Below are positions 1 through 7,927 of a DNA stretch of 9,793 nucleotides, in pieces. A program made the position numbers and the translations under genes. The stretch lies in NCBI RefSeq assembly GCF_004771005.1, contig NZ_RQHV01000056.1, positions 1 to 9,793 on the forward strand, read 5' to 3'. Source of the DNA: Leptospira ilyithenensis (GTDB lineage Bacteria; Spirochaetota; Leptospiria; Leptospirales; Leptospiraceae). Below the pieces are notes generated by a model. That model worked only from the letters and a program-made list of their open reading frames with translations, searched no databases and had not been told where the DNA came from. Positions within the stretch are counted from its first letter, which is position 1, and every line of letters starts with the position of its first letter.

Positions 1-3000
1 AGGCTTTGCATACCTGGGAAAGCCGGGCGAATCTGGACTTTCTCAGGAACAGAGACGAGTTTGTATTGAAGCTGAATACAAACAGAGTGGACACGACCTA
101 CCTGAACCGGATCGGAGTCCAAACCACTCTTTCCCAAGATACAGCGAACCAAGCACTCCAATTGCAACAACAGATAACAAATGCAACCAACCAGTGGAGT
201 CAGAACTTCAACCAGAACTACGCGCAAGGACTCAATGATTTTGCAGGATCCTTGGAAATAATCCAAAGCAAATACAAAACGTTCCTAACTGCTATGGACA
301 AATCGGATACTACTTTTCAGACAAATTTATATGAGATAGACCAGTATAAAACAGCCGTTAAATCCGTGATCCAAGGTATGGTCACTCAGTTTGGAACTTC
401 CCTTGCGACTGCTTGCGACAAACCCGAGGACTGTACGTATCGTTATGCGAATGGCGGCGGACTCAACGATGCAGGGAAACTGCTGGAAAAACTAGTGGAC
501 AAAATGAACGGAGTGCTGAGTAACACTGCACTGGATCCATCCAATATACTAACCACCATTTCCACTGAGATTACAAACTTTCTCTCGACCACAAGCGTCG
601 ATGCAAAAGCCCAAAGCACAAACTATTATAACAAAATCAATACTTATCAGATATCCACGACTTTAAGCGGAGGAATTTCCGCGGCTACAGCAACGCAAGC
701 GCAGATAGACGAACTAGCCAATAGGGTTCGTAACAGTACATACGGTTACTGGGCAACTCTCAGCGAATCAGAACAAAACTGGGCCGGAGTCTCCGGAGGC
801 CAGGATATGTTCAACAACATAGGAAGCGATAGCCTGGAAGAGATGTTGAAGGCCATCCGGGATGGGAATGAGCCTAAAATCAATGCTCTTCTCGCCACCA
901 AACTGGGGACTACCAGATATGGTGTAACGGATGTTCTACTTACCAATATATTCACATACGGCGGCCAGAAAAATATGTGCTGTAACGGAATAGGAATCAA
1001 TTACGCACAGAAAGAAGATAGAAATTGGCTCGCAGAACCTGACGACTATCATTATTGGGAAGGAGTTCGTTACTGGGAAGTCGCAAGGTTTCATATGGGG
1101 TATGTCACTTACGGAGCTCTCTTCAAAGTATACGATGCCCAATCGGATGCAATGTATTCCTATTGGAACAGCAATTCCACTTCGTTAAGCAATCAACTTA
1201 ACAAATATACAAACGATATAAATCCTGCCATTAGCAACTGGGAAGGTCAGGTAGCAAGTTACAATAGTTTTTACGAACAGTGGAAAACAAACGCAGATGC
1301 ATTAAAAGAACAAGCAAAGACTGATTATGAGAATTCTCTCGCCGACCTGGAAGTCAAAAAAACAGCCTGGCTTTCCAAGATAGAAATAGAAAGACAAGAT
1401 GGAGTTGTCAAATGGGAAGAACTGCAAAGAAATGCACAATCCATAGAATCAAAATCGGATCTAGCTGCAATCAAGGCAGACTTCAGAGCGGTTAAATCTA
1501 CGGGAATTGATTTTTCCACAGGAACGGATTTGGTTTTGACTGGCTACGGTGGGAACCTGGTCAGCCTGACAAGCACGGAATTTGAATTTAAGGATCCGGC
1601 GATTGCAGGGAATACAATAGGTCCGAAGGATATACTTAACGTCGTAAAAGAAGGATGGAACGAAATTAAATCAGGAAGTATTTACGAGAAAGTTTCCGCA
1701 TTGGGAAGTTTCGCGTTAGGTGGTGTTGCGGGAGGTCTGGGATTTGTACAAACCGATCCGATCCTATATAAGTCTCTTACCGGGAATTCGTCAACCGAGC
1801 CAGTGATTTCTCTATCAACCAGCCAAAACAAAATCACAACTTCCAGCCCGCAAAAGTATAATATATTCACCGCTGCCTACGATAAGGAAGAAGTCACGAG
1901 CCTCACCATTGGTAAAAAGGATATCGGTGATATCTTCGGCGATACGGTGAACGGGGTTGGTCAATATGCAACTCTCTTGTCCATGAACGAGAACAATACA
2001 AGACTAGCAGAGAAAGAACAGGAAAAAGTTCTGAACCAGCTAACTTATAGTATCAAATGGAATGAGCGCGCAGTACTCAAATACAATGAGAATGGTGAAC
2101 TTACCGGAGCAATGGAGTATCAACATATACTGAATCAGATGAATGAATCTAAGTATGCCCCGATGGTGAGTTGTATGGCGAACAAAGGAGCGTTGTATAA
2201 CGATTGTTTTAAAGAAATATTCAAGGAATCGATCGCTTACTTGTACAAAGACGGACTGGAATATCAAGAGGGAATGATCGTAAGATCTTTAAACAGAACG
2301 GACAAAATCGTATTAGGTCAGACGACGGGAATGTTAGATCTAACGGCGGAAGAAAAGAAAGCGGCGGGGACTTGTTATGTGAACCCAACTCAGTGTTGGG
2401 ACCTACTCCGACAAGATTATACATATACGATCAACAAAGAAACGAGTGTAGCGACTCTTACAAGTAAGCCGATCAGCAACGGAAGAGTGGCCGGAAATAT
2501 AAATGGTAGATACGTCACAGGAACGCAAACGGAAGTTCGTTATGTGAATCTATCACAAGTAGCACCCGTTATAGCCCCTAAGGGAAAAGATCTGTTTGAT
2601 GTATGGGAAGATGAAGATATTGAGAAAGTAATAGATCAGAGAATGGCAGTTCTAACAGATTTTTATGACAACAGACTCTCGGGTGATGTCAAAAGAATCT
2701 CAACATCCGTAAATGAAGTCGCGGAAGTCAAAGCAAGAAATGAGAGAAAGTTCGAGGAAGAGAAAAAAGCCCAGGAAGGTGTAGATTCTTTCCTTAAGGA
2801 AATGGTTCTCGCTTATATATCCGGGGGAACGGCAGGATTCAACTCGGCAATCAAAGGTAAAGTGGAAGGAGCGATAAATTCCAGTATTGCGGGAGCCCTC
2901 ATCCGTGCAACCGGAGGAAGTGAAGAAAGCATCCAGCTAGTATCCGATGCCATCGGATTTATGCGGGGAAGGATGCAGGCGAATAAGATCAAAGCGCGAG

Positions 3001-6000
3001 CAAACTTCGTATCTTACAAAGATCCGTGGCAAGGTCTTGGAAATATATTCAAACAAGGGTTTGATGGAATGATGAATAACCCGGTGTTGACGGCAGGGCT
3101 GGCTTATCGGACGAAAGGAGTTTCGACAGCATTCTTTCGGGGAGCTGCCTATATGGGAGCAGTAGCGTTCGGATATAAATCCTTAGATAAAGCGGGTTAC
3201 GAGTCGATGAAGAACCAGATTGTTGGTTCCCGAGCCGTATACCGCGAGATCAAAACAAATGAAGAATCCATGATCAAAAGGAATGCTACAAGTGCCATAG
3301 CAGCTGCAACGGGACTGCCAGCAGATCTTGTAACACAATTATTGACCGACTTCAAAGGCCAAAGAGACGCTAAGAAAGCCAGATCCCAAATGAATTCCAA
3401 TCCTTATGCGACAGCTTCTGCCATGATCAACGGACTTGCCGGAGGAATTTATAAAACGGCAACTGTGGCAATGGGAATCCCGGAAAGAGATATATCCGCA
3501 TTCTTTGACGATATTCATTCCATGGCATATGCAGGGAACCTGGATATAACGAAGCAGGAAAGAGTATCCCAGAATTATATCTATCTATCAGCGGGTATCA
3601 AGACACCTGGTTCCAGTTATACGTCCAACATACCGGGGGATACAGCCGGGATCGTAGAAGAGATAGGTAAAAAGATCGTAGTCGAGGAACTAGTCAAGGC
3701 TACGGGTATGGACAAAGACATAGTAGATGCATGGTTCAGAAAAGGATATGGTAATATCCAACAAAAGAAAGAAGACCGTAAGGCACAAAATGCGGCGGTA
3801 AGATCAACACTGATCACAGCGGCACTACTCATACCTACCATGGGACAATACGGATCTTTAGGTACCGGAGCAAAGGCATTCCTTACGAATATAGGAAGAG
3901 CTGTAGGCGTTGCGGATAAATTCGCCCCGGCAGTTGGTGCCGCTATGGTAAGGGGAACAATCCAAGTAGTAGATGGAACTCGTAATGGATGGAAAGGAGC
4001 GGCGGCGGGATTTGTAAACGGAACACTCGGAGTGATCACACAAGGGGCTTTCCAGGGAAGTACTGTCACTCAGAACCTATTCCAAGGAGCACAAAACGCA
4101 GGTCTCGGGCTTGGTATGTCTTATGACGAAGAGAATGGATGGGGTGCAATGGTTGGTCTTGGGAACCAGGCACAGAACTTTGATTTTAGATTTTCCGAGT
4201 ATGGAGATGATATATTTACAACATCCTTTAAGGCAGGGAACGGACTACAGATCACTAACAGCTATAATACGTCAAGTGGAGCAGCCGGTGTAGGAATCAA
4301 CGTCAACAGCGGAAAAGGACCAAGACAAGGGTTTAACCTGAATATCAATTACGATACAAAAGATAGATTCACCGGGGGTGTGAGTTATACAAACCAACCT
4401 TCGGGAATTGGAATCTCGGGGAACTGGGATAGAGATGGACAGGCATACGTATCTTCTTTGTTAAACGGAATTACATTGGGAACGAATGGTGCTGATGGCT
4501 ATACTGCGGAAGAGATAGACTGGATGCAGGACAACATCAACCGGGCACAGGATGCTAAAGATAGAAGGGATGATGATCTCAAACTCATCAAATCAGGACT
4601 GACGCAGAACTACATAGATGGTCTGGATGAGGTGACACGTGGATTCCTTGTTGCACGTGCTGACGAGAACGAACTACTTCGCACGGAAGGCAAGTTAAGT
4701 GATGATGCGATTGTAAAGCTTACGGAAGAACAGAGAGAGGATCTACTAAAATCCTTGGTTAAAGAGCCTGTCAGTGTGGAGTCGATCGCACTTATGAGTC
4801 TCGGAATTGTGGGAACGAGTGCTATGGCAGCATTCGCATTTATGGGATTAGGTGGTGGAGCCAGTAACGGAGCTATACCGCCTGTCCGGGGGCAAGTCGT
4901 TGAGGTGGCAAGGAGAAGAGAAGATGAGGATGGTAGCGTAGGAACTGAGGACGGGATAACACTCCATGACCTTCCACAGTCTGAGGCTGGAAATGTAGGT
5001 GGAATAGTAACTAATTCCTTTGCTCATTGGCAGAGTGCATTGCAGAACAGATTTACGGAAGGAGGAACGATTTCCTCTATAATTTCCGATATCAATAAGC
5101 TGAGCGAAAGCGATAAACGACAATTAGTATCCGATTCCATACAATCAACAAGCAATAGAACCGGATTTGAAAGAGTGGAAGGTGTTGACCCTGTAATTTT
5201 AATAAAAGAAACACCGACGAAAGTCTTCAAAGATGAAACCTCTCTTACTGCGGCAAAACTACTGGAGGCAAGAATCACTCAAGGAGTCGATGACTTTAAT
5301 AAGAATAATCCAATAAGCAAAACTATTCTACAACCTACTCCCGCAGAATCGAAGTTATTAAAAGCGGCAGAAAGAGCAAATCAGACCCTGAATGAAAAAA
5401 TAACAAGCCCTGAATTCAGTAATATGAATACAAGTGTAATAGATCTAAGGTCTCAAATCCAGGATGCCAGGGATCAGATAAAGTCACTGGAAATAAACAC
5501 GGATACATCTAGCAAAGATGCGATGACTAGGCTAAATGAGATTATCACGGAGAAGAGTAATCTTATCAAACAAACAGAAATTAGTATGCAGCGTTTGATT
5601 CAGAAGGAAGCACTCGCAGCAAGTAAAGCGAACGCTGCTGTGCGTGATTTTGCATCCAATGGAACGGAAGCGATGATTCAAAAGCAAAATGCTTTAATCA
5701 GCAAAACGCAAACAGAGTATGAAGCAAAACTAAAACAAGGAGAATCCATTGCATCTGAAATTGCAAATCTGAGACTACTGAGAGAAAATCCGTTGCATCT
5801 GGAAACTCTCCCTAGTGCCGATATAAAACAGACATTGTTAAATCTAACGGGAAGTGAAACAATCGCACCGACTACGGCAGACATTGACAAAAGATTAAAT
5901 ACACTCGGGAAATCACAAAAAGATTTGGAAGCAAAAACTTCGACTGTAAAAGACAGGTTGGATATAGCAAATCGAATGTTGAGTACGTATGAACTGCATG

Positions 6001-7082
6001 CAACGAAATACGAGTTGGATAAGATAAAATACAATCAGGATGTAAGAGATCAGAAGCTTGCACTAGAACTTGCTCATGAAATCGCTTCTACCGAATCTTT
6101 AAAGGACAGTTTGTCTTCTGATTTCAAAGAGAAACTTGCGGCATTAGAAAGTGCAGAGCTGAAACTAGCGAATTTAGATCAGAAGTATGGAGATAGTTTG
6201 GATGATCAGGCGTTAAGGAACAAGATTAAGGAATATCAAAAGTTATCTAAAGAAATCGAAAAAGCAAAAGAAGCATTACAACCTCATCTCGATGACTTGA
6301 GAGGAGTGGTTCATAATTTAGATCATAAGATAGGAATTGAAGGCTCTACGGAAAGTTTGGCGAGCATTACCACTTTAACGAAACCGGAAGTTATCAAAGA
6401 AACAATCGAAGTTCCGATCTATGAGAATGCAGATGGAGAGTTTAGGATTGGAGGGGGTCCTGATCCGGGATCGCTTGTATCCATGGCTGCTCCTGGGGGA
6501 ATATTATACCAAGGGGATAGTCCCGAAGCGAAAAACCTTGCGGCAAAAATAAAAACTATAACCGGAGTCGATGTAAACCCAGATACAATTCAAGACAAAT
6601 GGTGTCAGGCAGCATCGCTTTGGTCCACACTCAGACATGAATTTGGGGATGCCGTAGAAGCTGACTTTGCTGATTTTATAAAAAAGCAATACCAGGCAGG
6701 CAATATCTTGATATCTGAACCTGGAAACGTTATGCAAGTTGAACACAACGATACCATTATGGATAGTTATGCGAATGTATTTGAAAAGGCATGGGATAGA
6801 ACCGAGATTTCTCCATCTACTACGCGAGATGAGGCTTATTCCGAACTAGCAAGTTTTATGAGCACTACGAATAGTAATTCTGTTATGTTACGTGTTAGTG
6901 ACACTCATACCATTACTTTGCACAGACAAGGAACGAGTTGGATTGTGGAGGATACTGCAGACCCAACCATTAATGGTAGTACATTTGATCCGAATGAATA
7001 TAAAAAATCTTCACTATATCTTGATGCCCCTTATGGAAATGAAATTCCAGAATCATACGCTTACGCGAAGGATAAAAAATGA
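1..7082 (+). CDS. Giant Leptospira-type structural protein (TIGR04388-like), 3' part, with papain-like C-terminal tip
   Basis: The frame is open to the left edge, so the TTG at 6 is probably not the real start and the N-terminus lies upstream. Residue numbers count from that TTG. Visible order: Gln/Asn-rich helical region (about 1-150); Trp- and Gly-containing region with a Cys-Cys pair near 325; coiled coil (about 425-500); Ala/Gly-rich hydrophobic stretch (about 560-585); charged helix just before 930; Ala/Gly-rich amphipathic body (933-1365); beta-rich section of alternating Gly, Asn and aromatic residues (about 1368-1499); hydrophobic segment 1594-1616, a possible membrane helix; long charged coiled coil (about 1780-2110); Gly/Pro linker near 2149; C-terminal domain about 2165-2358 with C2200, H2301 and D2316. 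Size and composition match the Leptospira family I remember as TIGR04388, a putative large structural protein. Function is unproven. A polymorphic toxin carrier is my inference, from the modular C-terminus, the overlapping small lipoprotein gene and the downstream partial duplicate. An adhesin or surface structural protein is the alternative. Confidence 0.85.
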   Translation, partial: ALHTWESRANLDFLRNRDEFVLKLNTNRVDTTYLNRIGVQTTLSQDTANQALQLQQQITNATNQWSQNFNQNYAQGLNDFAGSLEIIQSKYKTFLTAMDKSDTTFQTNLYEIDQYKTAVKSVIQGMVTQFGTSLATACDKPEDCTYRYANGGGLNDAGKLLEKLVDKMNGVLSNTALDPSNILTTISTEITNFLSTTSVDAKAQSTNYYNKINTYQISTTLSGGISAATATQAQIDELANRVRNSTYGYWATLSESEQNWAGVSGGQDMFNNIGSDSLEEMLKAIRDGNEPKINALLATKLGTTRYGVTDVLLTNIFTYGGQKNMCCNGIGINYAQKEDRNWLAEPDDYHYWEGVRYWEVARFHMGYVTYGALFKVYDAQSDAMYSYWNSNSTSLSNQLNKYTNDINPAISNWEGQVASYNSFYEQWKTNADALKEQAKTDYENSLADLEVKKTAWLSKIEIERQDGVVKWEELQRNAQSIESKSDLAAIKADFRAVKSTGIDFSTGTDLVLTGYGGNLVSLTSTEFEFKDPAIAGNTIGPKDILNVVKEGWNEIKSGSIYEKVSALGSFALGGVAGGLGFVQTDPILYKSLTGNSSTEPVISLSTSQNKITTSSPQKYNIFTAAYDKEEVTSLTIGKKDIGDIFGDTVNGVGQYATLLSMNENNTRLAEKEQEKVLNQLTYSIKWNERAVLKYNENGELTGAMEYQHILNQMNESKYAPMVSCMANKGALYNDCFKEIFKESIAYLYKDGLEYQEGMIVRSLNRTDKIVLGQTTGMLDLTAEEKKAAGTCYVNPTQCWDLLRQDYTYTINKETSVATLTSKPISNGRVAGNINGRYVTGTQTEVRYVNLSQVAPVIAPKGKDLFDVWEDEDIEKVIDQRMAVLTDFYDNRLSGDVKRISTSVNEVAEVKARNERKFEEEKKAQEGVDSFLKEMVLAYISGGTAGFNSAIKGKVEGAINSSIAGALIRATGGSEESIQLVSDAIGFMRGRMQANKIKARANFVSYKDPWQGLGNIFKQGFDGMMNNPVLTAGLAYRTKGVSTAFFRGAAYMGAVAFGYKSLDKAGYESMKNQIVGSRAVYREIKTNEESMIKRNATSAIAAATGLPADLVTQLLTDFKGQRDAKKARSQMNSNPYATASAMINGLAGGIYKTATVAMGIPERDISAFFDDIHSMAYAGNLDITKQERVSQNYIYLSAGIKTPGSSYTSNIPGDTAGIVEEIGKKIVVEELVKATGMDKDIVDAWFRKGYGNIQQKKEDRKAQNAAVRSTLITAALLIPTMGQYGSLGTGAKAFLTNIGRAVGVADKFAPAVGAAMVRGTIQVVDGTRNGWKGAAAGFVNGTLGVITQGAFQGSTVTQNLFQGAQNAGLGLGMSYDEENGWGAMVGLGNQAQNFDFRFSEYGDDIFTTSFKAGNGLQITNSYNTSSGAAGVGINVNSGKGPRQGFNLNINYDTKDRFTGGVSYTNQPSGIGISGNWDRDGQAYVSSLLNGITLGTNGADGYTAEEIDWMQDNINRAQDAKDRRDDDLKLIKSGLTQNYIDGLDEVTRGFLVARADENELLRTEGKLSDDAIVKLTEEQREDLLKSLVKEPVSVESIALMSLGIVGTSAMAAFAFMGLGGGASNGAIPPVRGQVVEVARRREDEDGSVGTEDGITLHDLPQSEAGNVGGIVTNSFAHWQSALQNRFTEGGTISSIISDINKLSESDKRQLVSDSIQSTSNRTGFERVEGVDPVILIKETPTKVFKDETSLTAAKLLEARITQGVDDFNKNNPISKTILQPTPAESKLLKAAERANQTLNEKITSPEFSNMNTSVIDLRSQIQDARDQIKSLEINTDTSSKDAMTRLNEIITEKSNLIKQTEISMQRLIQKEALAASKANAAVRDFASNGTEAMIQKQNALISKTQTEYEAKLKQGESIASEIANLRLLRENPLHLETLPSADIKQTLLNLTGSETIAPTTADIDKRLNTLGKSQKDLEAKTSTVKDRLDIANRMLSTYELHATKYELDKIKYNQDVRDQKLALELAHEIASTESLKDSLSSDFKEKLAALESAELKLANLDQKYGDSLDDQALRNKIKEYQKLSKEIEKAKEALQPHLDDLRGVVHNLDHKIGIEGSTESLASITTLTKPEVIKETIEVPIYENADGEFRIGGGPDPGSLVSMAAPGGILYQGDSPEAKNLAAKIKTITGVDVNPDTIQDKWCQAASLWSTLRHEFGDAVEADFADFIKKQYQAGNILISEPGNVMQVEHNDTIMDSYANVFEKAWDRTEISPSTTRDEAYSELASFMSTTNSNSVMLRVSDTHTITLHRQGTSWIVEDTADPTINGSTFDPNEYKKSSLYLDAPYGNEIPESYAYAKDKK
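2801..4321 (+). repeat. Direct repeat copy A (1521 bp), inside the giant gene
   Basis: This stretch encodes residues 933-1439 of the giant protein and recurs at 8077-9597, in the same orientation and at a constant offset of 5276 bases, with no indels. I count 14 base differences: one at 3161 and thirteen between 3731 and 4292. Only one residue changes (Ala1348 to Gly, through two adjacent changes at 4048 and 4049); the others are silent. Homology starts sharply at 2801 and stops sharply at 4321, so neither edge coincides with an end of the gene. Confidence 0.98.
6498..7079 (+). other. Candidate papain-like (C58/C39-like) cysteine protease tip domain of the giant protein
   Basis: This is the last ~190 residues, set off by a Gly/Pro-rich linker around residues 2149-2167. 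A Trp-Cys-Gln-Ala-Ala-Ser motif places C2200 at the start of a predicted helix, as the nucleophile sits in papain folds. About 100 residues later H2301 begins a beta-like Thr-His-Thr-Ile-Thr-Leu strand, and after Trp2312-Ile-Val-Glu comes D2316. The His-Asp distance of 15 is like that of type III effector proteases of family C58 (AvrPphB His212/Asp227, YopT His258/Asp274, from memory). A later Phe-Asp-Pro-Asn is also reminiscent of that family. No homology search was possible. The triad is assigned by motif and spacing only, and D2319 and H2306 are close alternatives. The target is unknown. Confidence 0.5.
7068..7082 (+). promoter_or_regulatory. Ribosome binding site and ATGA start/stop overlap coupling the giant gene to the lipoprotein gene
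   Basis: AAGGA at 7068-7072 lies six bases before the ATG at 7079. That ATG overlaps the TGA stop of the giant gene (7080-7082). The arrangement fixes the start of the downstream gene and predicts translational coupling, so the lipoprotein is made whenever the upstream tip domain is translated. This is typical of toxin-immunity pairs and of tight operons generally. Confidence 0.85.
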
Positions 7083-7810
7083 AAAAGATTATCTTAATAT
7101 TTAATTTGCTGATCGTTCTAAACGCTTGCTCAGCAAAACAAACAAGTGATGTAAAAACAAATAGTGATGTTGAGGATTTACGTCAGAGAGGATATACAAT
7201 CGACTTAATTGGCGATAAAGGTAGTAAGACTTCTTCTCATATGTCTTCCTCAAAAGATACGAAGATTTTATCAGGTGATTTAACTAAAATTTGCAAAATA
7301 GAAAAGTTGTATTCTATGAGATTTGAAGATTCACAAATTCCAAATTCTTTTGATAATGAGATTAACAATTGTGATCTTAGCGGATTAACTTTATTTCGTT
7401 TTTTTAAAAGCTCAGTTACACCAAGTTTACTTTGCTCATTTGCAAAAATTAAAAACTTCCCTCACCTATCTTTAATGGCGGCAGGTGTAAATGATTTAGG
7501 ACTGGACTGCCTTACTGAAATGCAAAGTATAGGAGTCTTTGATTTAACCGGAGCAAATAACACCTATACAGATGAAGGATTTTGTAAATTCGCACAGAGT
7601 GGAATTAAAATCAAAACTTTATATATGTATGATGCAAATTTAACCCAAAAAGGATACGAGTGTTTAGCGGAAATACAAGGAATAGAAACTATGAGCTTTA
7701 AGAGATGGAAAAACTTCTCTAAACAAGAAATGAGTGCTGTAAAGGATTTTTACTTCAAGAAACACGGGAAGAAGATCGTTATAAATGTTTTCGAATATGA
7801 TAAATTATAA
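7079..7810 (+). CDS. Cys-containing leucine-rich-repeat lipoprotein, candidate immunity protein
   Basis: This 243-residue protein has a short Lys-Lys N-terminus, a hydrophobic core (residues 4-14) and a lipobox ending Leu-Asn-Ala-Cys17, so it should be exported, lipidated at C17 and anchored to a membrane; which membrane and face is unknown. A polar Ser/Lys/Asp-rich spacer follows (about 18-65). From there to about 215, degenerate leucine-rich repeats each begin near a cysteine: C72, C98, C119, C144, C169 and C195, at spacings of 26, 21, 25, 25 and 26. The repeat reads roughly Cys-Leu, then Ile/Val, Leu/Phe, Asn and Gly, resembling ribonuclease-inhibitor-type or Cys-containing LRRs. LRR arcs usually bind proteins. 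The start overlaps the upstream stop with a good ribosome binding site. Its place after a candidate protease tip suggests immunity or inhibition, but this is inference. The gene is visibly more AT-rich than the giant gene's body, like the tip, suggesting the two travelled together. Confidence 0.85.
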   Translation: MKKIILIFNLLIVLNACSAKQTSDVKTNSDVEDLRQRGYTIDLIGDKGSKTSSHMSSSKDTKILSGDLTKICKIEKLYSMRFEDSQIPNSFDNEINNCDLSGLTLFRFFKSSVTPSLLCSFAKIKNFPHLSLMAAGVNDLGLDCLTEMQSIGVFDLTGANNTYTDEGFCKFAQSGIKIKTLYMYDANLTQKGYECLAEIQGIETMSFKRWKNFSKQEMSAVKDFYFKKHGKKIVINVFEYDKL

Positions 7811-7821
7811 TATAAAAACAA

Positions 7822-7899
7822 ACCCCGCGTCAACGATCGCAGCGGAAATCCTTCGCACAACCAAAAAGGCGAAGATTGAAGCGAAGAGCGTGGTCGGGT
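7822..7899 (+). repeat. Imperfect palindromic intergenic element
   Basis: This GC-rich block starts 11 bases after the lipoprotein stop. AATCCTTCGC (7847-7856) pairs with GCGAAGATT (7869-7877) with one bulge across a 12-base loop. The outer flanks are loosely symmetrical as well (ACCCCGCGTC near 7822; GAGCGTGGTCGGGT ending at 7899). It lacks the T-run of an intrinsic terminator. It resembles the dispersed palindromic repeats common between Leptospira genes, from memory only; copy number could not be tested. Confidence 0.5.
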
Positions 7900-7927
7900 A
7901 AAAGAAAGAGGAATTGGAAAAGAAAAG

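Noticed and set aside
6..8. TTG at 6 as the true start of the giant gene
   Set aside because: The frame is open through the window edge, there is no visible ribosome binding site or signal peptide, and the first residues look internal and helical.
3617..4069. 150-codon open frame on the minus strand, repeated at 8893-9345
   Set aside because: It lies entirely inside the strongly supported + strand gene and recurs only because that gene segment is duplicated. The differences between the two copies are silent in the + frame but change the minus frame.
4111..4293. Small + strand frame inside the giant gene, repeated at 9387
   Set aside because: It is an overlapping frame of the duplicated core with no ribosome binding site of its own. 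Only the part after 9597 is discussed, because there it leaves the known gene.
5678..6034. 118-codon minus-strand frame
   Set aside because: It is antisense to the coiled-coil stalk. Its Ser/Phe/Leu-rich composition is what the reverse of a Lys/Glu-rich coil gives.
6892..7104. 70-codon + strand frame across the giant gene's end
   Set aside because: It is out of frame with both the tip domain and the lipoprotein, each of which has clear coding features; a shadow frame.
7806..7811. TATAAT at the end of the lipoprotein gene as a promoter for the downstream cassette
   Set aside because: There is no recognisable -35 box at 16-18 bases upstream, and the local sequence is AT-rich, so a chance match is likely.
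7847..7877. Intrinsic terminator after the lipoprotein gene
   Set aside because: The stem is bulged and is followed by GAAGCGAAG rather than a T-run.
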